From: Candidatus Poribacteria bacterium | Lineage (GTDB): Bacteria > Poribacteria > WGA-4E > WGA-3G | Reading direction: 5' to 3' | DNA: 62,377 nucleotides | Assembly (NCBI GenBank): GCA_028820845.1 | Contig: JAPPII010000123.1 | Location: 1-62,377 of the forward strand | In this document: piece by piece, positions 50,412 through 59,484 of the stretch | Layout of the letters: each line of letters opens with the position of its first letter | How positions within the stretch are numbered: the first letter of the stretch is position 1 | The notes under the pieces: generated by a model | The model's input: the letters and a program-made list of their open reading frames with translations, nothing else | What the model was told of the DNA's origin: nothing | Databases searched by the model: none | Made by a program: the position numbers and the translations under genes

Positions 50412-50516
50412 TATAGTAATGTTTAGAATTAATTAGACGCTCCACACCGGCGAGGTTAGAAACCTCGCCTACCAAGGGCGGGGTGAATGTCTCTTTATTT
50501 TTTAGGTTTTACTATA
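50412..50516. mobile_element. 105-base TIR-bordered element, copy A
   Basis: TATAGTAA (50412-50419) and TTACTATA (50509-50516) are perfect inverted ends. The centre is GGCGAGGTT-AGA-AACCTCGCC. It is similar, in opposite orientation, to 52734-52837. Non-coding. Confidence 0.7.
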
Positions 50517-50563
50517 GATGCGATTGTTCAGGCACAGAGACCTGAACAAACGGATAAGTATTG

Positions 50564-51649
50564 CTAAAACGCATACAAGACGGTTAGGGATACCAAAGGA
50601 CCGAATTCAAAGGCATCCTTCTCTTCATATACACCGTCTAACAATGCCCCACTGTCGTCATAGAGCGTCTCTTGGGTCAAGGGCAACATAAGTGCCACAG
50701 ATAGTGGAATGTTATAGGGCGTTAAAATCGAGGCACCGACAGATGCCATGCTGAACCGGAGTCCAGAGTTGATGTCGAGTTCCGCAGCCCAATAGGCGTA
50801 GGATTGATAGAAACCGAAGTAACTCGTCTGAAGTGAAAGCCAATCGTTGAAGCGATAGTTTAGACCGGCTGTGTAGGAAATCTCTCTGGATCCGCGATAC
50901 GTCTTGCTATTTTCATACAACGGGAGTTTCCCGCGGAGACTTGCATTGGCACCTAATCCCTTGTAAAGTGGGAAACTGTAATGCAGGTCTGCGATTGGAT
51001 TGAAGGTTCCGGTACCGAACTGGATATGAAGATGTTCGAGTCCAGCGTCCCCTAATTTCCACGGATCTTCTTCAGTCTTGCCAAAGGGGACGGTTGTTCC
51101 GATACGTCCTATTAAGAAATCGTTTTCCATCAAGAAACCTGTCGTCCGGTATCCCAACAAAACGTCTGTGTCTCTGGGGCCCGTGTAGGTCTCGTTTCGA
51201 TGATGGTTATTCCGATTGCGGACAATCGCTTCGAGTTCTGCTTGAGAAACCGGTTCAATCTCCTCAATAGTTGCCTCTTGGACTTTGGCTTCGTAAGGGA
51301 TATTCGCTTCGAGTGTCCACTGTGGGTTAAATTGGTATTGCAACCCGACATCCACGCGATAAATATTGAGTGTAACGTGGTGTCGATGTAGGGGGACGTT
51401 TATTACTTTTCCATCAGGCGAAATCCCTTTCGTTTCTAAGTGTCCACCTTGTGCATCGAACCATCGCATCATACTGACAGTTCCCTGGAATCGCTTCATC
51501 TCTTCTGAAGTCAAACTGACTTCACTTAACCGAATCCCGCTACGCGGGATTGTGGGGTTGCTTCACGCCCCTCAGCTTTCTTGTACGAAACCGAGAGGTA
51601 GCAAGATAAATTGGAAGCAGATCAGTAGCAAAAGAATCCGAGTCATCAT
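50564..51649 (-). pseudogene. outer-membrane beta-barrel gene split by two in-frame stops in a palindromic insertion
   Basis: The upstream part, in the same frame, is a signal peptide MMTRILLLLICFQFILLPLGFVQES, starting at 51649 in an ATGA overlap with the aldo/keto reductase stop. It hits TGA at 51574-51572 and again at 51565-51563. Then the frame reopens into a 316-residue barrel-like protein (NIYRVDVGLQYQFNPQWTLEA, TTVPFGKTEEDP, LNYRFNDWLSLQTSYFGFYQ, end LTVLYAF with terminal Phe). Between lies AATCCCGC-TAC-GCGGGATT (51533-51551). A TTG at 51514 would give a protein without a signal peptide. The family looks like MetA-pathway/transporter-type barrels; not certain. Confidence 0.6.
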
Positions 51650-52596
51650 AGAGGATTTCCGTCCGTTTCCAAGTTGAGCCACTGGACTTCGGCGTCGGAG
51701 AGTTCCAGTGCTACGGCTCCGAGCGAGGAGTCCAATTCTGCTATAGTTAGCGGTCCGACAACCGGCAAAACCGGGAAAGAAAGATTGAGGCAATATGCAA
51801 GGGACACCTGAATAGGGGAGCAGCCGGATTTTGCGCTTAATTCCTTTGCGCGTTCGAGCCTTTCAAAGTTATCGTCGTTGTAATAGACGCGCACCATATC
51901 TCGGTTTTCGCGGTTCTCCGGTGTAAATGCGCCGCTGAAGAAGCCACGTGCCTGTGAGGACCACGGCATCAACGGGAACTGGCTTTCGTTATGCCACTTG
52001 CGTGCGGCATCATCCACACAAACACAGCCTGCCCACATCGGTTCCATCGGGACTGCCAGGCTGATGTTGTTGCTGCAAGACACAAATCCGGCGAGTCCAT
52101 TTTCAGCGGCGTAGGTGTTGGCATCAATGATGCGTTGTGGCTCCCAGTTAGAAGCGGCGATGGCGCGGATACGTCCTGCACCTATCTCCTCATTCAGATA
52201 GTCAATAATTGTGCTAACCGGAATCACAGGGTCATCGCGATGGAGCATGTAGAGATCAATAGAGTCAGTGCGGAGCCGAGCGATACTCTCATCAAGATCG
52301 GCTTTGAGTTCTTCGGGGGAAAGACGGGGACGTGGCACTCTACCTTGTGGGTGTCCCCCTTTATCAATGAGGAACACGTCGTCGCGGTTGTTGCGTTGGC
52401 GCGTCCAGAGTCCGATGAGCATTTCGCTATCACCACCGCCATAGCCGTGTGCGGTGTCAAGTGCGTTTCCACCTGCCTCAAAGAATGCGTCCAGCATTTC
52501 GACGCTGTAGTCAAATTTCAGCGGCGAAAACATCATAGTCCCCAGAATCAGTTGTGAAATCTCTTTGTTGACTCCAGGAATTTTTATTTGCTTCAT
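51646..52596 (-). CDS. aldo/keto reductase
   Basis: A 316-residue NADPH-dependent TIM-barrel oxidoreductase. ATG 52596 is taken, giving MKQIKIPGVNKEISQLILGTMMF; a longer frame upstream is only MITE sequence. Motifs: NALDTAHGYGGGDSEMLIG (catalytic Asp/Tyr), DDVFLIDKGGH (Lys), LDESIARLRTDSIDLYMLHRDDP (His), VLPVVGPLTIAELDSSLGA. The stop overlaps the start of the barrel gene. Substrate unknown. Confidence 0.9.
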   Translation of the reverse strand: MKQIKIPGVNKEISQLILGTMMFSPLKFDYSVEMLDAFFEAGGNALDTAHGYGGGDSEMLIGLWTRQRNNRDDVFLIDKGGHPQGRVPRPRLSPEELKADLDESIARLRTDSIDLYMLHRDDPVIPVSTIIDYLNEEIGAGRIRAIAASNWEPQRIIDANTYAAENGLAGFVSCSNNISLAVPMEPMWAGCVCVDDAARKWHNESQFPLMPWSSQARGFFSGAFTPENRENRDMVRVYYNDDNFERLERAKELSAKSGCSPIQVSLAYCLNLSFPVLPVVGPLTIAELDSSLGAVALELSDAEVQWLNLETDGNPL

Positions 52597-52733
52597 TCCA
52601 AACGGTTTCCTTTTTATTTCAGCGTTCGGGTCGAGCCCTTTGTAATTAGGATATTGTGTGAATACGAAAGAATTATAGCATATTCTCAATCTAAAATCCA
52701 GCAGGAAGCAGCAAATCAGTAAATGCCACAAAC

Positions 52734-52837
52734 TATGGTAAACCTGAAAAATAAATAGACATTGGCCCCTCACTTGGTAGGCGAGGTTTCTAACCTCGCC
52801 GGTGTAAAGTGTCCAATTAATTCTAAGGTTTACGATA
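52734..52837. mobile_element. 104-base TIR-bordered element, copy B
   Basis: TATGGTAAACCT (52734-52745) and AGGTTTACGATA (52826-52837) match as inverted repeats at 11 of 12 positions. The centre is GGCGAGGTT-TCT-AACCTCGCC. Similar over most of its length to the reverse complement of 50412-50516. Confidence 0.7.
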
Positions 52838-52870
52838 AATGAAGTTAAAAAAAATAATTCGGTAATGTCC

Positions 52871-52891
52871 GGTGCGGTTACAAACCGCACC
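52871..52891. repeat. GGTGCGGTT hairpin next to MITE copy B
   Basis: GGTGCGGTT-ACA-AACCGCACC, the same hairpin as at the centre of the adjacent 135-base element but with a different loop; probably a remnant of a second, nested copy. Confidence 0.6.
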
Positions 52892-52897
52892 TACTAA

Positions 52898-53032
52898 TAC
52901 CATTTCTAAAAGTTTATCTCGCATTAACCGAACCCACTCACGTCACACCCAGTAGGTGCGGTTTCTAACCGCACCGAGCAGTGCTGAAAAATAGCCAACC
53001 TTTTAAGAGGAATTATCAATTAGAATTGGTAT
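52898..53032. mobile_element. 135-base MITE-like element, copy B
   Basis: Reverse complement of 26311-26445, identical at all 135 positions by direct reading. With 50412-type copy B it fills the 554-base gap between the PhyH gene and the aldo/keto reductase. No gene is seen in the rest of that gap. Confidence 0.85.
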
Positions 53033-53150
53033 AAATTTAGGGAAAACTAAGTTTAGGGAAAATTGGAATTACCGATTTAAATTCTTAATGTTCATAAAGT
53101 TTGTGCTACAAGCGAGCCGAGGGGCAGGTATTTCCACTGACAGTGTTGTA

Positions 53151-53987
53151 TTAGCTCCAACATCCTTCCGTGTATGCTTCACGATCGAATAATTTCCGAC
53201 GGAACGGGGTCGCGTTCGCCATCCATTCATCCGGGATCTCTTGGGTGTAGCGGTGGGGAGGACCGGCTTCCTTGAAAATGTCGATGGCGAAAATGCGATA
53301 AGGTTGCGGAGAATTTATCGGTTTCTCCTCAACGGCGTGGAAGATACGAGCATTGATGTAAACCATACTTCCAGGCGGCAGGTCAAGCCTTTTTTCTTTT
53401 AATTTGCGTCCTATCTCGTGGTCAAAGTCGCCTGCGAGCATTCGTTCTGGGGTTGCTTCTTTCGTCGGTGCGACCTTATGGCTACCGGGTATCACTTTGA
53501 GGTTTCGATCGCCACGTGTGAAGCCATTTGGGTAGTACAAAATCTGAATGTAATAGTTATCGCGCTCGGCGAGGTTAACAGGATTCTCATGTTTCCAATG
53601 ATGGTGATCTTGATGGTATCCGAGTGGACCGACCCCACGGGGTGCAATGTTAAGGGCGGAATGGCAGAAGTGGTATGCATCTCCGATAGTGGCGCGTATC
53701 AGTGCTGTAATGAAAGGGTCGTCAATGAGTCGGTCGCTGTATTCACCGCGATCGTTCCATGGACGAATGAAATAGGGATGCCGTTGGTCCTCACCGTTAT
53801 TCAACGCTTCAAGGTACTGACGTACCGGGTCAAAACGTTGCGTAATCTCCTCAATTAATCCCTCTCGTCCATCGTCTGTGAATACGTCTGGATAAACGAT
53901 ATAACCGTCGTTATGAAAAGCGTCAATATCTGCCTGTGAAGGCTCGGATAGTCGGAAAAGTGAATCAAATGTAGTCGTGGTTTTCAT
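53151..53987 (-). CDS. phytanoyl-CoA dioxygenase (PhyH) family protein
   Basis: A 278-residue Fe(II)/2-oxoglutarate oxygenase. Facial triad: GYHQDHHHW (HxD) and the distal His in NARIFHAVEEKPI, with the 2OG-binding Arg in QPYRIFAIDIF. N-terminal DAFHNDGYIVYPDVF is the usual opening. The family is expanded in marine and sponge-associated bacteria. The substrate is unknown; the nearby sulfatase and oxidoreductase suggest catabolism of sulfated or hydroxylated organics. Confidence 0.9.
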   Translation of the reverse strand: MKTTTTFDSLFRLSEPSQADIDAFHNDGYIVYPDVFTDDGREGLIEEITQRFDPVRQYLEALNNGEDQRHPYFIRPWNDRGEYSDRLIDDPFITALIRATIGDAYHFCHSALNIAPRGVGPLGYHQDHHHWKHENPVNLAERDNYYIQILYYPNGFTRGDRNLKVIPGSHKVAPTKEATPERMLAGDFDHEIGRKLKEKRLDLPPGSMVYINARIFHAVEEKPINSPQPYRIFAIDIFKEAGPPHRYTQEIPDEWMANATPFRRKLFDREAYTEGCWS

Positions 53988-54019
53988 GGTTTAACTCTTT
54001 TACATTTTTAGCAACCAAT

Positions 54020-54697
54020 TTATAATTGCTCAGCAACAATAGCTTTTAAAATTTGCAGGACGCGTTCGGCTTCAAAAATCTCATTATAGACTCGCGAAAA
54101 TTCAACAGTGAATGTCGGCTTTTCTGTTTCAATACCATCAACGCTTCCTCGAACAAAAGTCCAACTTTCAGAAACGGTGTAGCACCCGAAAATTTCTTGG
54201 GGGCCTTTAGGTATTACTTCTGATTGTCCCTCTACTTGACTTTTCCAATTAAGCCACGCGGCAGCGAGCATTTCACCGTAGAGTTGAATCTGAGGGTCGG
54301 AAGAATGAACACCGCGTTTTGCTTCATGGACAATGAGATAGGGCGTTTGCGGTTTTCCCGCGGCAGCCGGAGCAAGCGCACCATCTGCCTCACCTTCGAG
54401 TTGAAAAGTAGGATAAGTCGCTTTCAGAGGAATACCGGTCCATGCTTGAACGTAAGCCTGCTCGGCGAGTACCAACAGTGGATAGATTGCCCGCGCCCAA
54501 AGCGTTGCTTCATTCATGACTACCAAATCCCGTTCTCGCAAAATTGATTTGAGGTAAGCAATTTGAGCACCCTCCGCTGGGGTCAATTCGCTTTTTGGCA
54601 TGTTTTCCCACCGATCAGACACACCAACTTGTATACGGATGGTTACGAGTGCCCTAAGCGTTTCTTCGGATAATTGCGCCAAACTATAGGATTCCAT
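54020..54697 (-). CDS. unknown protein with PD-(D/E)XK-like motif, type 1
   Basis: A 225-residue protein with no family I can name. It contains LEGEADGALAP ... PYLIVHEAKRGVHSSDPQIQLYGEML, the E...D...ExK plus trailing Gln pattern of restriction-type nucleases, as in many cyanobacterial orphan proteins. It is 33 bases upstream of phyH on the same strand. GGAGG precedes the ATG. Not related in sequence to 57451-58056, which has its own core. Confidence 0.55.
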   Translation of the reverse strand: MESYSLAQLSEETLRALVTIRIQVGVSDRWENMPKSELTPAEGAQIAYLKSILRERDLVVMNEATLWARAIYPLLVLAEQAYVQAWTGIPLKATYPTFQLEGEADGALAPAAAGKPQTPYLIVHEAKRGVHSSDPQIQLYGEMLAAAWLNWKSQVEGQSEVIPKGPQEIFGCYTVSESWTFVRGSVDGIETEKPTFTVEFSRVYNEIFEAERVLQILKAIVAEQL

Positions 54698-54755
54698 ATT
54701 TTAAAACCTCCTACTTTGACGGGGCAGAACATCGCACCTATCAGCGCGACTATTC

Positions 54756-56228
54756 TTACATCCGGCTGTGTCCCTCTTCCTCAAACTTCTGCAGGAGTGC
54801 TGTGAGTCTTCCCACGATCTCTGGATATGTATCCCACACATTGTTCATTTCCCCTGGATCATCGTAAATATGATAGAGTTGTCCGGGTGTATTAGGATTG
54901 GGACGACCATCGCGAGGTGGGGGCCATCCGCCTGAACCTTGCGTCCCCAAAATCAGTTTCCAATCGCCGTGTCGGATAGAAAAAACACCCGTGCTGGAGT
55001 GATGCACGATAGCGGAGCGTAATGGATATTCCGTCTCTTCTCCCAATAACGCGGGTAAGACATTACAACTGTCGTGACCTGCGTCGTCAGGGACTTCTGT
55101 TCCGACAATCGCGGCGCACGTCGCCATAAGGTCTGTGAGGCAGGTTAGGGCATCGGTTTCAGTGTTCGGTGCGATGACACCAGGCCAACGCGCAATCAGC
55201 GGCTCACGGTGTCCACCCTCCCAGATATGCGCTTTGTACCCGCGCCAGTCACCGCAGGACTTGTGGTCGTAGAGATGATACGGCATCGGACTATCATCGC
55301 CTTGGATTCGGTCACCGGGTAAGGCACCGTTATCGCTCGTAACAAAGATGAGCGTGTCGTCCGTTTTACCCGTGTGCTCTAATGCATCCATAACCTCGCC
55401 GACCATCCAATCGACAAGCCAGACAAGATCACCGCGTGGACCGGCACTGCTCTTACCGCGTGCAAAGTCAGGCACAACTGCTTCCGTGCAGGGTTCGTGT
55501 GGGGCAGAAGGGGTGAGATAAAAGAAAAAGGGAGCATCGGTATCGGCTTGTCCTTCAATGTATTCGACCGCTTTCTGCGCGATAATAGGGTCGGCATCCT
55601 TGTGCTCCCATCCGGGGACCATCATGCCACGGCGACTTGTAAATTCTGCCACGTCATGATAGGTACTTGGAATTTCGACAAAGGTATCGTTCGCAATAAA
55701 ACCGTAAGGCGGTTGGCATGTCGGACAACCCGCATTTCCGTAGAAATAGTCAAAGCCGATATCTATAGGACCCCCAGTTAAAGGTGCAGTGAAATCAATA
55801 TGTTCTTCCAATTCGCGCTCGGCATTTTGCCAAGGGAGCGGTGCATTGAAATCAAAATCGTAGCCGGGGACTGTTGAGAATTCGAGTCCCAGATGCCATT
55901 TACCGACACAGGCGGTGTTGTAGCCAGCATCTTTCAGGAGTCCAGCGACCGTCAAACGTTCGCGTTCAATAAGCGGTGGTTCGTATCCGTAAAGCACGCC
56001 GTGTTTGAGTCGGCTCCGCCAGCAGTAGCGTCCGGTGAGGACACCATATCGTGTGGGTGTACAAACAGCAGAAGGGGAGTGGGCATCGGTGAAGCGGATT
56101 CCTTCTTGGGCGAGTTTATCCATGTTCGGGGTGGGAATCTTTGACTCAGGGTTATAGCAGCCGACATCGCCGTATCCCATATCGTCTGCCATGATAAAAA
56201 CAATATTGGGCAAGTTATGTGTATCCAT
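54756..56228 (-). CDS. type I sulfatase (formylglycine-dependent)
   Basis: A 490-residue arylsulfatase-family enzyme. FIMADDMGYGDVGCY is the N-terminal metal site; SPSAVCTPTRYGVLTG contains the CxPxR motif (Cys56) converted to formylglycine by FGE; GKWHLG, FFFYLTPSAPHEP, FVTSDNGALPGDR and HIWEGGHREPLIARWPG follow. There is no clear signal peptide, which is unusual for this class. Probably acts on sulfated glycans. Confidence 0.93.
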   Translation of the reverse strand: MDTHNLPNIVFIMADDMGYGDVGCYNPESKIPTPNMDKLAQEGIRFTDAHSPSAVCTPTRYGVLTGRYCWRSRLKHGVLYGYEPPLIERERLTVAGLLKDAGYNTACVGKWHLGLEFSTVPGYDFDFNAPLPWQNAERELEEHIDFTAPLTGGPIDIGFDYFYGNAGCPTCQPPYGFIANDTFVEIPSTYHDVAEFTSRRGMMVPGWEHKDADPIIAQKAVEYIEGQADTDAPFFFYLTPSAPHEPCTEAVVPDFARGKSSAGPRGDLVWLVDWMVGEVMDALEHTGKTDDTLIFVTSDNGALPGDRIQGDDSPMPYHLYDHKSCGDWRGYKAHIWEGGHREPLIARWPGVIAPNTETDALTCLTDLMATCAAIVGTEVPDDAGHDSCNVLPALLGEETEYPLRSAIVHHSSTGVFSIRHGDWKLILGTQGSGGWPPPRDGRPNPNTPGQLYHIYDDPGEMNNVWDTYPEIVGRLTALLQKFEEEGHSRM

Positions 56229-56269
56229 TGCAGGCTCCAGATTGGCGTTGTGGCGATGAGGTATCGCGC

Positions 56270-57349
56270 CTATGATAATTTCGCCTTTAGCTCAGCGAGG
56301 TCCTTGTCAATTGAAGCTTCTTTAGCATAACTCGAAAATTCGCGTTCTGATCTCGTATCTTGATATGCGACATCCATTTCAGCGGCAGCTTTTGCCAGCG
56401 TCGCTGCCTCAGTTGCGTCTTGTTCCATCTTCGTAAGCGTCTTAAATGCCTCATTGTCTTGTATCTCATTTAGCATCTCACGGAGGTGTGCTTCGGCATC
56501 AACATTCCTGTGTTGTGCGACAACGACAGCCTTTTTCCCTTCCACCTGCGTCATCTGCTGTTGAAGATGTTCAAGGAGATCACTGAGTGCTCGAACCACC
56601 TGTTTTTGATCTTCCCACTGTGCTTTATATTTATCTGATAATCGCCGATATTCGTTTCGTTTTTCAAGGTCTTCGCGAGCCAAGTCTTCACGTCCAGCGT
56701 TAAGGTTAATAACAGCCCGTTCCTGCCACCTTTCCACTTGGGTGACAGCTCCTTCGTAAGCGTCCTGAAACTGCTTTTCAACGCCGATAGAGGCGTCAAC
56801 TTTCTGGCGTGCCGCTGAGAGTTTACTTTTCATCTCAGCGATTGCAGCCTCTAAAACCCTTTCAGGTTCTTCGGTTTCGGTGTGTTCCAACTCCGGTTCA
56901 AATTCCACAACGACCGTCTCAGCGAATTTATCTCCGAGGCGTTGCCGTTTCTTTCCGAATGACCAGAAGAAGTCCAGTGGTTGAAGAATACCTGCAAATC
57001 GCCGAAGGAAGGCATCTTTGAAGGTGCAAGGTTTACCGTCTTTTAGCCGGACGACCTGTAGAGACAGTAATTTTTTTCCGATGCCCTGACCGTTTCTGAA
57101 ACCGTCTATGAAAAATAGACCGAATGCCCATAAAGCAGCACTGATAAGGGCATAGACGCTGAATGTAACACTCGCTTTCAACATATTAGAGAATCCTGTG
57201 TCGAAAAACAAAATTGCTCCCACCGCAAAAAGAAACCCGAAAACCGATTGCGCGGCACCTATGAGTGCGATGTCTATAAAGAGAGCGTATAACCGCTTCA
57301 TTCGGGGTGCTAATTTGAATTCTTTTCTTGCGATTTTAATAGACCTCAT
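56270..57349 (-). CDS. RDD membrane domain fused to PspA/IM30-like coiled coil
   Basis: Residues 1-150 form an RDD domain: RMKRLYALFIDIALIGAAQS, two more hydrophobic helices, DGFRNGQGIGKKLLSLQVV and FLRRFAGILQPLDFFW ... KRQRLGDKFAETVVV. Residues 165-359 are a long coiled coil of the PspA/Vipp1 type: LEAAIAEMKSKLSAARQKV, YEGAVTQVERWQERAVINLNAGREDLAREDLEKRNEY, VRALSDLLEHLQQQMTQVEG. PspA proteins are ESCRT-III-like membrane remodellers normally recruited peripherally; here a membrane anchor is covalently attached. GGAGG supports the start. Confidence 0.75.
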   Translation of the reverse strand: MRSIKIARKEFKLAPRMKRLYALFIDIALIGAAQSVFGFLFAVGAILFFDTGFSNMLKASVTFSVYALISAALWAFGLFFIDGFRNGQGIGKKLLSLQVVRLKDGKPCTFKDAFLRRFAGILQPLDFFWSFGKKRQRLGDKFAETVVVEFEPELEHTETEEPERVLEAAIAEMKSKLSAARQKVDASIGVEKQFQDAYEGAVTQVERWQERAVINLNAGREDLAREDLEKRNEYRRLSDKYKAQWEDQKQVVRALSDLLEHLQQQMTQVEGKKAVVVAQHRNVDAEAHLREMLNEIQDNEAFKTLTKMEQDATEAATLAKAAAEMDVAYQDTRSEREFSSYAKEASIDKDLAELKAKLS

Positions 57350-57450
57350 TCTAAGATAGCCTCCTTGCTATTAACATAGAGTACACAAGAAGAAAAAAGG
57401 ATAGGGAAATTTAGAACACCTCGTAACGCGGTATGTCTATATTTCTTTTT

Positions 57451-58056
57451 TTAGGCTTTCTGATCTACCATACTTGAGAGAATCCCGAGGATCTTATCGC
57501 ATTGCGCGATTGTATAGACTGTCATATCAATATGCAGCTTCTGTCCCTCTAATTTAAGGAATTGCCACTCTGTTCCTGTCGTGCTAGCCCCATAAACAGA
57601 GGGTATACTGTTCTTTTTCTCGTGATTAAAGTGCTGTGCTGCGATCATCTCAGCAACACATTGTCCAAATCCGAGTTTAGGTTCAGCGTTCTTTGCCTCA
57701 ACCAGTGTGATGACCGGTGCCTCCAGAAAAAATTGCTCTGGCGACAAACTTATTAAAAAGTCGCATACGCCCGTTAAACCCTTCTCTGCATCGACACTGA
57801 AATCAATCCCGGAAAAGAGACTGATGCGGCGATCAAAGTGCTCTCGGAGCTCAAACAAGACATTCGCAACTATCAACTCCGAGCGTGCTTTCTCTGTTCC
57901 TATCGCAACGGCTAAAGGAACTTTTTTTTTCAATTCCTCCGTGAAATATGAACTCGGGGTTACGGGTTCTATTCCAGAAAAGAGATCTATAGACCCAATC
58001 GTTTGCAATTCAAAAGCTGTTCGCACTGATTCCAAAGTAAAGTTGCTGTAAGCCAT
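57451..58056 (-). CDS. unknown protein with PD-(D/E)XK-like motif, type 2
   Basis: A 201-residue protein: SELIVANVLFELREHFDRRISLFSG, LTGVCDFLISLSPEQFFLEAPVITLVEAKNAEPKLGFGQCVAEMIAAQ. The D...E-x-K and following Q match the nuclease-like core; similar stand-alone proteins occur in cyanobacteria. An AGGAGG site precedes the ATG. No partner is evident. Confidence 0.6.
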   Translation of the reverse strand: MAYSNFTLESVRTAFELQTIGSIDLFSGIEPVTPSSYFTEELKKKVPLAVAIGTEKARSELIVANVLFELREHFDRRISLFSGIDFSVDAEKGLTGVCDFLISLSPEQFFLEAPVITLVEAKNAEPKLGFGQCVAEMIAAQHFNHEKKNSIPSVYGASTTGTEWQFLKLEGQKLHIDMTVYTIAQCDKILGILSSMVDQKA

Positions 58057-58111
58057 CGGATAAACCTCCTAAGTATGAGAAGGCTAAAACACAGACCCCG
58101 CGTTCAATACA

Positions 58112-59170
58112 TCATAAAGTTGGCACGGTCACTGCGACTTCGCGTCCACCGGCGTTTGAGGAGTCAATCACGCCTTGAATGATAACGTTTGTGAGCATCA
58201 CGCCATAAGGATCAATCGGTGACGGTTTACCTTCACGGACGGCATCAACAAAGGCGGTATCTTCTGCGCGGAACACGTCAACCGATTCAAACTCAGTGAA
58301 CTCCTGATCAAAGATTTCGCCGTCTTTATCGCCATAGACGCGGACCCCTTCCTCTGGTCCTCGGACTTCACCGATACCGAGACGGAGTCCGGCTTTCTTG
58401 CCGAGGAAAATCGTACCGCCGAGCGAATCCATGTTCATGCACCAACAGGTCTTGAAGACCATGCGCGCCCCGTTTTCAAAGACGACCCAACCGACTCCAA
58501 AATCTTCAACCTCGGTTTCCTTAAGTGCTGGATTCCATGTGTTGTGGAGGCTGAGATAGTTAGAGGTAATGCCAGAGACGGCAACAGGTTTGGGGTGTCC
58601 CATCAGATAGAGCGCGGTATCTAAGGCGTAAACGCCGATGTCAGCGGATGCACCCAAACCGGCTGTCGCTTTTACGATAAAACTCCCGCCCGGATTTCCG
58701 CGGCGGCGGTCGGCAACGGTTTCGACGTAATAGATGTCGCCTAAAGTGCCAGCATCAACGATTTCTTTTGCTTTAATGACTTGTGCTGAGTATCTGAGTT
58801 TGAGTCCGATCATTAGAATTTTATTGTTTTCTTTTGCGGCACGCCACATTGCAGCGGCGGCATTAAGTGTCGCCTCCATCGGCTTTTCGCAGAAGACGTG
58901 TTTACCGGCGTTGAGCGCGGCGACAGTCGGGGCGGCATGTACCCCTGTTGGCGTACAGACGTAGACTGCCTCAATCTCGTCCATTTTGAGCATTTCGTTG
59001 TAGTCAGAAAATGTGCGTTTGATGCCCCAACGCTCTTTCGCGCGTTCGAGGTTTGCTGGCACGAGGTCGGCGGCGGCGATTATTTCTGCGCCATCAATGT
59101 TAGCGATGGTGCCACAATGCGCCTGTGCGATACCACCTGCGCCAATTAAGCCTAATTTAACTGTTCTCAT
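58112..59170 (-). CDS. Gfo/Idh/MocA family oxidoreductase
   Basis: A 352-residue NAD(P)-dependent sugar/polyol dehydrogenase. ATG 59170 has GAGGAGACC upstream and gives MRTVKLGLIGAGGIAQAHC (Rossmann GxGGxA); VYVCTPTGVHAAPTVAALNAGKHVFCEKPME contains the EKP motif, and the C-terminal domain has the ADIGVYALDTALYLMG active-site His-replaced region. Substrate unknown; likely carbohydrate catabolism with the PhyH/sulfatase neighbours. Confidence 0.92.
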   Translation of the reverse strand: MRTVKLGLIGAGGIAQAHCGTIANIDGAEIIAAADLVPANLERAKERWGIKRTFSDYNEMLKMDEIEAVYVCTPTGVHAAPTVAALNAGKHVFCEKPMEATLNAAAAMWRAAKENNKILMIGLKLRYSAQVIKAKEIVDAGTLGDIYYVETVADRRRGNPGGSFIVKATAGLGASADIGVYALDTALYLMGHPKPVAVSGITSNYLSLHNTWNPALKETEVEDFGVGWVVFENGARMVFKTCWCMNMDSLGGTIFLGKKAGLRLGIGEVRGPEEGVRVYGDKDGEIFDQEFTEFESVDVFRAEDTAFVDAVREGKPSPIDPYGVMLTNVIIQGVIDSSNAGGREVAVTVPTL

Positions 59171-59484
59171 TTTGGTCTCCTCATTAGATATATCTCCTCT
59201 TGATTGTATCCTATTTTTCTTTTGCAAGTCAAGGGAAAATTGAATCGCGGATTAGGGGTGGGTATCTGTCTGGATCGCGGAGGACGCGGATTTTTCACAC
59301 ATCTTGTCGTCAGAAGCAGGATTTGCGGGATTATTAGGATTGTGGATAGGAGTTGACGGATAGGGATTAGCGGTGGGTATCTGTCTGAATCACGGATTAT
59401 CGCGGATTGCGCGGAGGACGCGGATTGGGAGCCTTTTTTGCGAGGTTCGCCTAAGTTTCGTAGGAAGGATATGTTTATAGAAAC
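59171..59484. repeat. intergenic direct repeats (GGTGGGTATCTGTCTG type)
   Basis: GGGTGGGTATCTGTCTGGATC...GCGGAGGACGCGGATT (about 59254-59292) recurs as GCGGTGGGTATCTGTCTGAATC...GCGGAGGACGCGGATT (about 59358-59427), the second with an extra ACGGATTATCGCGGATT. Repeats of CGCGGAT-type words are common in large bacterial genomes. No promoter or gene seen. Confidence 0.65.

Noticed and set aside
52597-52890. N-terminal extension of the aldo/keto reductase
   Set aside because: It is translated MITE-like DNA; family homology starts at 52596.
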